In this document: piece by piece, positions 16,105 to 23,360 of the stretch | How positions within the stretch are numbered: position 1 is the stretch's first letter | How the letters are laid out: each line of letters opens with the position of its first letter | Assembly (NCBI RefSeq): GCF_000280495.2 | Contig: NZ_CP018016.1 | Span: 1,612,001 to 1,676,000, forward strand | Reading direction: 5' to 3' | Length of the DNA stretch: 64,000 bases | Origin: Kosakonia radicincitans DSM 16656 | GTDB lineage: Bacteria; Pseudomonadota; Gammaproteobacteria; Enterobacterales; Enterobacteriaceae | Program-made: the position numbers and the translations under genes | Notes under the pieces: generated by a model | Databases searched by the model: none | What the model saw: only the letters and a program-made list of their open reading frames with translations | What the model was told of the DNA's origin: nothing

Positions 16105-17339
16105 AAATTATCAACGCGCGCCTGCGCCATAAAGAAGCGCTCTATACCCTTGAATTACAGGACGGTGTGATTAAAAGCATCACTGTGCAGACCTCAGCGC
16201 AGGTAGCTGAGGTCTGCGATATCGATGCGCAACAAAAACTGGTTATCCCGCCATTTGTCGAGCCACATATTCATCTCGATGCCACCCTGACGGCGGGCGA
16301 GCCGGAGTGGAATATGAGCGGCACCCTGTTTGAGGGGATCTCCCGCTGGAGCCAGCGAAAAGAGAGCGTAACGATTGAAGATACGCGTCAACGCGCGCTG
16401 AAAACCATCGGTATGCTGCGTGATAACGGCGTGCAGCACGTGCGCACCCATATTGATGTTACCGATCCCTCCCTGACGGCGCTTGAAGCCATGCTGATGG
16501 TGAAAAAAGAGGCGGCTCATCTTATCGACCTGCAAATCGTTGCTTTCCCACAGGAGGGCATCGAATCCTTCCCCGGCGGGCGAGATCTGATGACTCGTGC
16601 CATTGAGATGGGGGCCGACGTGGTGGGCGGCATTCCGCACTACGAAAACACCCGTGACAAGGGCGTCAGCTCACTTGTTTTTCTCATGGATCTGGCCCAG
16701 CGCCACGGCTGCCTGGTCGATGTGCACTGCGATGAAATCGACGATCCGCAGTCGCGCTTCCTGGAAGTGCTGGCGGAAGAGGCCCGGGTACGTGGAATGG
16801 GCGCGCAGGTTACCGCCAGCCATACCTGTGCCATGGGATCTTACGATAACGCTTACTGTTCGAAGTTGTTCCGGCTGCTAAAAGTGTCGGGCATTAACTT
16901 TATCTCCTGTCCGACCGAGAGTATTCATTTGCAGGGGCGCTTCGACACCTGGCCGAAACGTCGCGGCGTGACGCGGGTGGCTGAGCTGGACCGCGCCGGG
17001 ATCAATGTCTGTTTTGCTCAGGATTCCATCCAGGACCCGTGGTATCCGCTGGGCAACGGCAATATTATGCGCATCCTCGACGCTGGCCTGCATATCTGCC
17101 ATATGCTGGGGTATAAAGATTTGCAGCGCTGCCTCGATCTTATTACCGATAACAGCGCCCGGGCGCTGTGCCTGGGTGATAATTACGGCATTGTCGAAGG
17201 ACGTCCGGCTAACCTGCTGATCCTTGACGCGGAAAATGACTATGATGCGGTCTGTCGCCAGGCCAAAGTGCTGACGTCAATTCGCCACGGTGAAATAATC
17301 ATGCAGCGCCAGCCGGAACAGATTGGCTATCCAGCCTGA
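16101..17339 (+). CDS. CodA-like cytosine deaminase with Ser in place of Asp314; probable 5-methylcytosine deaminase
   Basis: The 412-aa amidohydrolase aligns along its whole length with E. coli CodA. Conserved are the metal ligands His56 and His58 (EPHIHLD), His209 (DVHCDEID), Asp308, catalytic Glu212 and His241 (TASHTCAM), and substrate-binding Gln151 (FPQEGI). Where CodA reads GHDDVFDPW, this protein reads AQDSIQDPW, so CodA Asp314 is Ser309. Asp314 contacts the ring near C5 and excludes 5-methylcytosine; homologues lacking it, including one from Klebsiella pneumoniae, were reported by Raushel and co-workers to deaminate 5-methylcytosine to thymine. Activity on cytosine or other bases is not excluded. 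Confidence 0.85.
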   Translation: MKIINARLRHKEALYTLELQDGVIKSITVQTSAQVAEVCDIDAQQKLVIPPFVEPHIHLDATLTAGEPEWNMSGTLFEGISRWSQRKESVTIEDTRQRALKTIGMLRDNGVQHVRTHIDVTDPSLTALEAMLMVKKEAAHLIDLQIVAFPQEGIESFPGGRDLMTRAIEMGADVVGGIPHYENTRDKGVSSLVFLMDLAQRHGCLVDVHCDEIDDPQSRFLEVLAEEARVRGMGAQVTASHTCAMGSYDNAYCSKLFRLLKVSGINFISCPTESIHLQGRFDTWPKRRGVTRVAELDRAGINVCFAQDSIQDPWYPLGNGNIMRILDAGLHICHMLGYKDLQRCLDLITDNSARALCLGDNYGIVEGRPANLLILDAENDYDAVCRQAKVLTSIRHGEIIMQRQPEQIGYPA

Positions 17340-17343
17340 CACG

Positions 17344-17375
17344 TTAAGCCCGGCCAGTTAACCTGCCGGGCTTAA
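17344..17375. terminator. strong hairpin after the deaminase gene
   Basis: TTAAGCCCGGC (17344-17354) and GCCGGGCTTAA (17365-17375) form a perfect 11-bp stem with a 10-nt loop, 5 bp after the codA-like stop. The tail is AAAACG, not a T run, so it may act as an RNA-stabilising end or a weak terminator. Confidence 0.5.
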
Positions 17376-17378
17376 AAC

Positions 17379-17441
17379 GCGCACCTTATCCGGCCCCGAT
17401 CCGCTGGCTTTCATTATTGTGGACAACTGGATAAGGTGCGC
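17379..17441. repeat. long inverted repeat with 13-bp perfect arms
   Basis: GCGCACCTTATCC (17379-17391) and GGATAAGGTGCGC (17429-17441) are perfect inverted copies separated by 37 bp. The CCTTATCCGG core resembles enterobacterial REP/BIME palindromes, so this may be a diverged intergenic repeat. Confidence 0.5.
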
Positions 17442-17540
17442 TTTCAGCGGCTTAAACGTCGGGTAGGGTTGACCTGCTCTCAATAGATGAATGTTGCGTG
17501 TGTAGTTCAACCGAGGGAGGTAGCGGCAATTGTAGGGGGC

Positions 17541-17672
17541 TCACTTTTCCTTGAACAGGGCATTTATTGATTCACGTTGAAACTGGTAGATATCGGCTGA
17601 TGCCGCATAGCTAAAGTTGAAGGTAATATAAGGATGCTTATTGCATTCGGCAGACGTCAGGAGAGGGATATA
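17541..17672 (-). pseudogene. possible coding remnant abutting argW
   Basis: On the minus strand a frame runs open from the tRNA 3' end to TGA 17541-17543, about 43 codons, containing HPYITFNFSYAASADIYQFQ and ending LFKEK. The composition looks protein-like, but there is no start codon and no family is recognised. A run this long is possible by chance. Confidence 0.18.
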
Positions 17673-17747
17673 TGGTGTCCCCTGCAGGAATCGAACCTGC
17701 AATTAGCCCTTAGGAGGGGCTCGTTATATCCATTTAACTAAGGGGAC
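17673..17747 (-). tRNA. argW: tRNA-Arg, anticodon CCT
   Basis: On the minus strand the sequence folds into a full cloverleaf starting GTCCCCTTAG, with the anticodon loop CCCTCCTAAGG giving CCT, T-loop GGTTCGATTCC and an encoded CCA end at 17673-17675. It closely matches E. coli argW, which also lies beside yfdC. It decodes the rare AGG codon. Its 3' end is a known integration site for phages and islands in enterobacteria. Confidence 0.97.
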
Positions 17748-17822
17748 AAGGCGGCAGGAGTATAACGTCATTTATCTGCTGCGTTAAGCGTGTTTGCCGC
17801 CAAGTGGTTAAACCGTCACCGT

Positions 17823-18749
17823 TTATGCTTTTTTTTCTGCACCTTCGTCGGCGCTTGCCTGTGCTTCTGCCCGGGCTTTTGCTTCAGCCTTGCGTTTGTT
17901 GATCATGTCGTTACGGATTTGCGCATGGCTGAGCAGGGCGAAAATAAAGGTACCGCCGCAGATATTTCCGGCGAGCGTTGGCAGGGCAAATGGCCAAATA
18001 AATTCGCTCCAGTGCACGGTACCGTTAAATACCAGATAAAAAATCTCTACCGCGCCGACCACAATGTGCGTGGTGTCTGCCAGCGCAATTAGCCACGTCA
18101 TCAACACGATCACCACAATTTTCGCGGAGCCCGCAGACGGAAACATCCACACCATTGTCGCAATGATCCAGCCGGAAAGAATCGCATTAGAAAACATCTC
18201 CAGCGGCGTATTCTTCATCACATCCATGCCGATTTTGACAAAGGCATCGCGGGTCTCTTCGTCAAACACCGGCATATATTCAAACGCCCAGGCCGCAATA
18301 GCGGTACCGAGCAGATTTCCCAGCAGCACCACGCCCCATAACCGCACCATCAGGGCAAAATTTCCCCAGCCAGGGTTTTGCATCACCGGCAGCACGGCCG
18401 TTACGGTGTTTTCGGTAAAGAGTTGCTGGCGGGCCATGATGACAATAATGAAACCGAAGGTGTACCCCAGATTCTCCAACAGAAAACCGCCCGGAACGCC
18501 CTCCAGTTGCACATGGAAAATCCCTTTTGCCAGCAATGATGAACCCATCGACAGCCCGGCGGCGATAGCCGACCAGAATAGCGCCATGGCGTCTCTTTCC
18601 AGCTCTTTTTCACCATCCTGGCGAATATGTTCATGAATAGCCATGGCCCGGGAGGGGAGGCGCTCTTCATCAAGTTCGATTTTTTCGCCGCGCTTTTTTT
18701 CGTCGCTCTCAACCTCGATTTCATCGCTGTGTTTATCGATTTTCTCCAT
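17823..18749 (-). CDS. yfdC: YfdC, formate/nitrite transporter family inner-membrane protein
   Basis: The 308-aa protein matches E. coli YfdC: a charged N-terminal tail (DKHSDEIEVESDEKKRGEKI), then six helices of the FNT fold with landmarks ERDAMALFWSAIAAGLSMG, ARQQLFTENTVTAVLPV and PTLAGNICGGTFIFALLSHA. It ends in a Lys/Ala/Glu-rich tail. The substrate of YfdC is not established. ATG 18749 is chosen over the upstream frame extension because it aligns with the E. coli start and has a GAGGTAAG ribosome site. Confidence 0.96.
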   Translation of the reverse strand: MEKIDKHSDEIEVESDEKKRGEKIELDEERLPSRAMAIHEHIRQDGEKELERDAMALFWSAIAAGLSMGSSLLAKGIFHVQLEGVPGGFLLENLGYTFGFIIVIMARQQLFTENTVTAVLPVMQNPGWGNFALMVRLWGVVLLGNLLGTAIAAWAFEYMPVFDEETRDAFVKIGMDVMKNTPLEMFSNAILSGWIIATMVWMFPSAGSAKIVVIVLMTWLIALADTTHIVVGAVEIFYLVFNGTVHWSEFIWPFALPTLAGNICGGTFIFALLSHAQIRNDMINKRKAEAKARAEAQASADEGAEKKA

Positions 18750-19054
18750 ACTTACCTCGCTTCTGCTGCTCTGATGTCTAAAGCGTAGCGGTTTTACGCG
18801 GCTTTCCATGGCGGCATCGTCTTAAAGTGCCGGGAAAAGCAACAATGGCGATACGGCACAGGCAAAGTTTGTATAGAATTGTTAATGAGCCGTATAGATA
18901 ATGTGGGCTATGCTGGTTTGAGTCTCGTTCACTGCGTGGACATCATAATATGCGCTGATACAATGCGTTGCATAACTTCGACGCAAACCCGGCGTCGCGT
19001 TCGCGTTATTATGGATGACCTTCAGCACTGGTCATTTTCTTCAGGGAGACACCT
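18750..19054. other. 305-bp divergent promoter region between yfdC and mlaA
   Basis: No gene or strong structure is seen. It must hold the promoters of yfdC (left) and mlaA (right). The mlaA leader ends with TCAGGGAGACACCT before ATG. GACGCAAACCCGGCGTCGCG (18979-18998) has a short GACGC/GCGTC symmetry of unknown meaning. Confidence 0.5.
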
Positions 19055-19807
19055 ATGAAACACCGCCTGTCGGCGCTTGCGTTGGCAACCACTGTACTGG
19101 TCGGCTGCGCCAGTTCTCAGCAGACGCAGGGACGTTCGGACCCGCTGGAAGGGTTCAACCGGACTATGTACAACTTCAACTTCAACGTGCTGGATCCGTA
19201 CGTTGTTCGTCCTGTGGCGGTAGCATGGCGTGATTATGTGCCACAACCTGCGCGCAATGGTCTGAGCAACTTCACCAGCAACCTTGAAGAGCCTGCACAG
19301 ATGGTGAACTACTTCCTGCAGGGCGATCCCTATCAGGGCATGGTGCATTTTACGCGTTTTTTCCTGAACACCTTGCTGGGGATGGGCGGCTTTATGGACG
19401 TCGCCGGTATGTCGAACAGCAAATTGCAGCGTGAAGATCCGCACCGTTTCGGCAGTACGCTGGGGCACTATGGCATTGGTTACGGTCCGTATATGCAGTT
19501 ACCGTTCTACGGCAGTTTCACACTGCGTGAAGATGGCGGCGATATGGCGGATACGCTCTATCCGGTGCTCTCATGGCTGACATGGCCGCTTTCTGTCGGT
19601 AAATGGACCATTGAAGGTGTCGAATCTCGTGCGCAACTGCTTGATTCCGACGGCTTGCTGCGCCAGTCTTCCGATCCTTATATCCTCGTGCGGGAAGCCT
19701 ATTTCCAGCGTCACGATTTTATCGCCAATGGCGGCAAGCTGAAGCCGCAGGAAAATCCGAACGCGCAGGCGATTCAGGGCGATTTAAAAGATATCGATTC
19801 GGAATAA
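19055..19807 (+). CDS. mlaA: MlaA (VacJ), outer-membrane lipoprotein of the phospholipid-asymmetry pathway
   Basis: The 250-aa protein has a lipoprotein signal with LVGCAS (lipidated Cys18) and the MlaA core DPLEGFNRTMYNFNFNVLDP, LNTLLGMGGFMDVAG and YGPYMQLPFYGSFTLREDGG. It removes mislocalised phospholipids from the outer leaflet and passes them to MlaC and the MlaFEDB transporter. E. coli MlaA is 251 aa. It is monocistronic and ends at a bidirectional terminator shared with fadL. Confidence 0.97.
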   Translation: MKHRLSALALATTVLVGCASSQQTQGRSDPLEGFNRTMYNFNFNVLDPYVVRPVAVAWRDYVPQPARNGLSNFTSNLEEPAQMVNYFLQGDPYQGMVHFTRFFLNTLLGMGGFMDVAGMSNSKLQREDPHRFGSTLGHYGIGYGPYMQLPFYGSFTLREDGGDMADTLYPVLSWLTWPLSVGKWTIEGVESRAQLLDSDGLLRQSSDPYILVREAYFQRHDFIANGGKLKPQENPNAQAIQGDLKDIDSE

Positions 19808-19824
19808 ATCCGGTCGCAGCCAAT

Positions 19825-19853
19825 AAAAAAGGTGAGCCAGGCTCACCTTTTTT
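19825..19853. terminator. bidirectional terminator between mlaA and fadL
   Basis: A stem GGTGAGC/GCTCACC with a CAG loop is flanked by AAAAAA on the left and TTTTTT on the right, so it terminates both converging transcripts. Confidence 0.9.
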
Positions 19854-19868
19854 ATTATTGACGCGTTA

Positions 19869-21230
19869 TCAGAAGGCGTAGTTGAAGTTAGCGCCGTAGA
19901 GGAACGCGCGGCCTTCAGACTGGAACGTATACGGGCCTTCGGTGAACTTCACTTTCTGACCATGCATATAAGAGAAGCCAACATCGACGGAAGCATCCTT
20001 ATTAAAGGCATAGGTCGCCCCCGTGCTCAGCCACAGACGGTCCTGATCAGGGATGGAGATCGTGCGTTTGTTAGCCGGAACCGGGCTGTCATCAAAGGCG
20101 ATACCGGCGCGGAAGGTCCAGTTATCATCCATATAATAAGTGGTACCCAGCGCGATGCGATAGGCATCTTTAAAGCCTTCATCTTTATAGAACAGCGTTT
20201 GACCACTGTCACCGGTCGCTTTCAGCTCCTGGAACTGGCTCCAGCTGGTATAGGTCAGACTGTAGTGAATGGCCCATTGTGGAGCTACGCGGTTATAACC
20301 CGAAACTTCCCACATCTCTGGCAGATGGAGCGACAGCGAGCCATTGGTGGTCGAGCCGCCAGTACCATACGGCAAGCCAAGACCCAGTGCTGTGTTGATC
20401 GGATTAAGCGTTGTCGGCAGGCTGCTCTTATAATCGCCGTCGAAGTCGACCTTCACTTCGGAACGGTAAGTTAAGGAGTAACGGTTGTTTTTATCCAGCT
20501 CGTAAAGGATACCGGCGTTCCAGCCAAAGCCCCATTCATCGCCTTTCAGATGCGCGATTTGCGTATCACGGCTGATACCGCCCGCCTGCGCGCCAATAGC
20601 GGCAGCCTGCTGGGCGCTAAGCTGGCCAGATTGCACCATGCCTGGCAGGCTGGCGCCGATGATCTGCGGCAGATCGCCAGCGTAACGCTCAACCTTCGCG
20701 CGAGCATAAACGGCGTCAAAACCCAGACCGAAGCTCCAGTGGGTATCCAGACGATACGCGCCGCTAAGGTTCAGGTTCAGTGTTTCGAGATCGGTTTTAC
20801 CGCCCATCGACCCGGCTGCGTAGTCATTATTAAACTCTGTTGCCAGCCCAAAGTTGGAAGTCAGCGAAGCCCCCCAGCCGAACTGATCGTTAATCGGCGC
20901 GACAAAGTGCAGGTTTGGTATCCACGCTGTCGGCGCAATGTTTTTCTGGCTCGCATCATTACCAATCGCGGAACGGCCGGAGACATCGACATCCGGATCA
21001 ACAAACACCGCGCCGCCGGAGAACGTCGGGCGGTCAAACATGGTAATCAATGCAGGGTTGCGGCTGACGTTACCTGCATCATCCGCAATTGCACCTTCAC
21101 CGGAATAAGCACGGCCAAGACCAGAAGCCGAAAATTCATTGAGTTGAAAGCCTGCGGACCAGGCCTGGGTAGAGACAATTGCCACTGCGACTGCCAGAGC
21201 AGACTTGGTAAAACGGGTTTTCTGGCTCAT
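19869..21230 (-). CDS. fadL: FadL, long-chain fatty acid outer-membrane channel
   Basis: The 453-aa protein begins [17 protein letters not shown] with a signal peptide cut after QAWSA. The mature hatch domain starts [20 protein letters not shown], then [19 protein letters not shown], exactly as in E. coli FadL; the protein ends in a beta barrel with terminal Phe (NFNYAF). It imports long-chain fatty acids for FadD and beta-oxidation. ATG 21230 is favoured because the GAGG ribosome site is 8 bp before it; upstream in-frame ATGs have poor spacing. Two FadR-like sites lie upstream. Confidence 0.97.
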   Translation of the reverse strand: MSQKTRFTKSALAVAVAIVSTQAWSAGFQLNEFSASGLGRAYSGEGAIADDAGNVSRNPALITMFDRPTFSGGAVFVDPDVDVSGRSAIGNDASQKNIAPTAWIPNLHFVAPINDQFGWGASLTSNFGLATEFNNDYAAGSMGGKTDLETLNLNLSGAYRLDTHWSFGLGFDAVYARAKVERYAGDLPQIIGASLPGMVQSGQLSAQQAAAIGAQAGGISRDTQIAHLKGDEWGFGWNAGILYELDKNNRYSLTYRSEVKVDFDGDYKSSLPTTLNPINTALGLGLPYGTGGSTTNGSLSLHLPEMWEVSGYNRVAPQWAIHYSLTYTSWSQFQELKATGDSGQTLFYKDEGFKDAYRIALGTTYYMDDNWTFRAGIAFDDSPVPANKRTISIPDQDRLWLSTGATYAFNKDASVDVGFSYMHGQKVKFTEGPYTFQSEGRAFLYGANFNYAF

Positions 21231-21325
21231 GACCATAACCTCATTCGAAATCGATTTATTTTTATTCAAACTATGTTACGTGTTGTAACAGGAGCGCGAA
21301 GTGTAGGGTCTGTGTTACAGCAGAG

Positions 21326-21363
21326 AAATCAGACCAGTGGCGGAAGTATAGGTCCGACCAGAG
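21326..21363. promoter_or_regulatory. tandem FadR operators upstream of fadL
   Basis: AATCAGACCAGTGG (21327-21340) and ATAGGTCCGACCAGAG (21348-21363) both match the FadR half-site pattern (TGGTC-N-GACCA family). They correspond in spacing and sequence to the two FadR sites remembered for E. coli fadL. FadR would repress fadL until long-chain acyl-CoA accumulates. Confidence 0.75.
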
Positions 21364-21487
21364 GGAATGTTGCAAGTTTGTATATAAGTTTTTTCAATTG
21401 TGATCTTCGAAACGGGATCTGCGTGGCAAAATCGCCGGGGGTGGTAATCAGTCAATTGGGCGATTTTTGTTTTAGATCATTTTTAAG

Positions 21488-21503
21488 TGTGATTTCGGTC
21501 ACT
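21488..21503. promoter_or_regulatory. CRP-cAMP site upstream of yfcZ
   Basis: TGTGA-TTTCGG-TCACT matches the CRP consensus TGTGA-N6-TCACA at nine of ten conserved bases, with extended symmetry (AAGTG...CACTT). It lies 105 bp before yfcZ and about 258 bp from the fadL start. Confidence 0.6.
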
Positions 21504-21607
21504 TATCCACTTTCGGAAGATTATCAACTGGAGACGCCATGAACGGCGGCGTAAAATATGTCCATCGTTTATCTGGCACCCAGGGTGCTAATTCAGAGGA
21601 ATCAACA

Positions 21608-21892
21608 ATGAGCAAATGCAGTGCTGATGAAACCCCGGTTTGCTGCTGTATGGATGTTGGCACCATTATGGACAACTCCGACTGCACCGCCTCTTACAGT
21701 CGTGTATTCACCAATCGTGCTGAAGCCGATGAAACGCTGGCCGCGCTGAGTGCAAGAGCCCGCAGCGTGGAATCCGAGCCTTGCCAAATTACCTCCACCT
21801 TCACCGAAGTGGCGGATGGCGTGCGTCTCGATATCGATTTTGTTTTCGCCTGCGAAGCGGAAACCCTGATTTTCCAGCTTGGCCTGCGTTAA
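21608..21892 (+). CDS. yfcZ: YfcZ, YfcZ/YiiS-family small cysteine-rich protein
   Basis: The 94-aa protein is nearly identical to E. coli YfcZ: MSKCSADETPVCCCMDVGTI with a CCC cluster and a C-terminal DFVFACEAETLIFQLGLR. The function is unknown. ATG 21608 has an AGAGGAA ribosome site. An in-frame ATG at 21539 with its own GGAG could add 23 residues, but these are absent from the E. coli protein. A terminator follows. Confidence 0.95.
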   Translation: MSKCSADETPVCCCMDVGTIMDNSDCTASYSRVFTNRAEADETLAALSARARSVESEPCQITSTFTEVADGVRLDIDFVFACEAETLIFQLGLR

Positions 21893-21902
21893 TCTTCCTG
21901 CC

Positions 21903-21928
21903 AACGCCTCCTTTCACGGAGGCGTTTT
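21903..21928 (+). terminator. terminator after yfcZ
   Basis: AACGCCTCC/GGAGGCGTT stem with a TTTCAC loop and a TTTT tail lies 11 bp after the yfcZ stop. Confidence 0.85.
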
Positions 21929-22006
21929 GCTAAGCATCTCTGTGCCTTAGCTCGCATTTTTCTCTCGCTCCCATTGGCTATATGTAAAAAATTGGTTAAG
22001 ACTGTT

Positions 22007-22023
22007 ATCAGGTCAGACCACTT
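22007..22023. promoter_or_regulatory. FadR operator upstream of fadIJ
   Basis: ATCAGGTCAGACCACTT contains the FadR core GGTC-A-GACC, 30 bp before fadI. It resembles the FadR site remembered at the same place in E. coli, consistent with repression of fadIJ without fatty acids. Confidence 0.7.
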
Positions 22024-22052
22024 TAAGCATACGCTGTTAACAGGGGAGTGTT

Positions 22053-23360
22053 ATGAAGGCATTACCGCTTGTCACCCGCCAGGGCGACCGCATTGCCATT
22101 GTCAGTGGGTTACGTACCCCGTTTGCCCGCCAGGCCACCGCTTTTCACGGCATTCCGGCGATCGATCTCGGCAAAATGGTGGTGGGAGAGATGCTGGCGC
22201 GCAGCGAAATTCCCCCCGAAGTGATTGAACAACTGGTGTTTGGCCAGGTCGTGCAGATGCCGGAAGCGCCTAATATTGCGCGCGAAATCGTGCTCGGCAC
22301 CGGCATGAGCGTCCATACCGATGCTTACAGCGTCAGCCGCGCCTGCGCAACCAGTTTCCAGGCCGTGGCCAACGTCGCAGAAAGTCTGCTGGCGGGCACT
22401 ATTCGCGCCGGTATTGCTGGCGGGGCGGATTCCTCCTCTGTTTTACCTATTGGCGTCAGTAAAAAGTTGGCGCGTGCGCTGGTGGATGCCAACAAAGCCC
22501 GCACTGTGGGGCAAAAACTGAAGCTTTTCTCCCGCTTGCGCTTGCGCGACCTGTTGCCGGTTCCTCCCGCCGTCGCGGAGTATTCCACCGGGCTGAGAAT
22601 GGGCGATACAGCTGAGCAGATGGCGAAAACATACGGTATCAGCCGTGAACAGCAGGATGCGCTGGCCCACCGCTCACACCAGCTAGCCGCACAGGCCTGG
22701 GCTGAAGGCAAACTGCGTGATGAAGTGATGACCGCCTATGCGCCGCCGTTTCGCGATCCGGTTGAACAGGATAATAACGTTCGTCATAACTCCAGCCTGG
22801 CCGATTACGCGAAGCTGCGTCCCGCCTTCGATCGTCAGCATGGCACGGTGACGGCGGCGAACAGTACGCCGCTGACCGACGGAGCTGCGGCTGTAATTTT
22901 AATGACCGAATCCCGCGCCCGGGAACTGGGATTATCACCGCTGGGTTATTTGCGCAGCTACGCTTTCACCGCCATTGATGTGCAACAGGACATGCTGCTT
23001 GGCCCAGCCTGGGCAACGCCGCTGGCACTGGAAAGAGCCGGGCTGACGATGGCTGATCTGACGCTTCTAGATATGCACGAAGCCTTTGCCGCGCAAACCT
23101 TAACCAACCTGAAATTGATGGCCAGCGAGCGTTTTGCTCGTGAGGTACTTGGGCGCTCGCAGGCAACAGGTGAGGTGGATGACAGTAAGTTTAACGTGCT
23201 GGGCGGTTCCATTGCTTACGGTCATCCGTTTGCCGCCACCGGCGCGCGCATGATCACCCAAACGTTACACGAACTGCACCGCCGGGGAGGCGGTTTTGGT
23301 CTGGTCACTGCCTGTGCCGCGGGCGGTCTGGGCGCGGCAATGGTTCTGGAGGCTGAATAA
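22053..23360 (+). CDS. fadI: FadI, 3-ketoacyl-CoA thiolase of anaerobic beta-oxidation
   Basis: The 435-aa thiolase (E. coli 436 aa) has the active-site triad of the family: nucleophile Cys98 in SRACATSF, His391 in YGHPFAATG and Cys421 in ACAAGGLG. It cleaves 3-ketoacyl-CoA to acetyl-CoA plus a shortened acyl-CoA and forms the trifunctional complex with FadJ. Its stop codon shares one base with the fadJ start, so the pair is coupled. Confidence 0.97.
   Translation: MKALPLVTRQGDRIAIVSGLRTPFARQATAFHGIPAIDLGKMVVGEMLARSEIPPEVIEQLVFGQVVQMPEAPNIAREIVLGTGMSVHTDAYSVSRACATSFQAVANVAESLLAGTIRAGIAGGADSSSVLPIGVSKKLARALVDANKARTVGQKLKLFSRLRLRDLLPVPPAVAEYSTGLRMGDTAEQMAKTYGISREQQDALAHRSHQLAAQAWAEGKLRDEVMTAYAPPFRDPVEQDNNVRHNSSLADYAKLRPAFDRQHGTVTAANSTPLTDGAAAVILMTESRARELGLSPLGYLRSYAFTAIDVQQDMLLGPAWATPLALERAGLTMADLTLLDMHEAFAAQTLTNLKLMASERFAREVLGRSQATGEVDDSKFNVLGGSIAYGHPFAATGARMITQTLHELHRRGGGFGLVTACAAGGLGAAMVLEAE

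Larger units (their letters stand above)
17340..17672. other. 333-bp gap between the deaminase gene and argW, with two inverted repeats
   Basis: No complete gene is seen. The left part contains two stem-forming elements (17344-17375 and 17379-17441). The right part, directly at the 3' end of the tRNA, contains a 43-codon minus-strand open frame without a start (17541-17672). The 3' end of tRNA-Arg(CCT) is a common phage integration site, so island debris would not be surprising here, but no integrase is recognised. Confidence 0.5.
21231..21607. other. 377-bp divergent control region between fadL and yfcZ
   Basis: The region holds two FadR-like operators near fadL (21326-21340 and 21348-21363) and a CRP-like site near yfcZ (21488-21503). 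No gene is seen. A long plus-strand frame covering much of this region and fadL is a shadow of fadL. Confidence 0.7.

Noticed and set aside
20550..21542. 330-codon plus-strand open frame
   Set aside because: Mostly antisense to fadL and running through its promoter and FadR sites; no domain.
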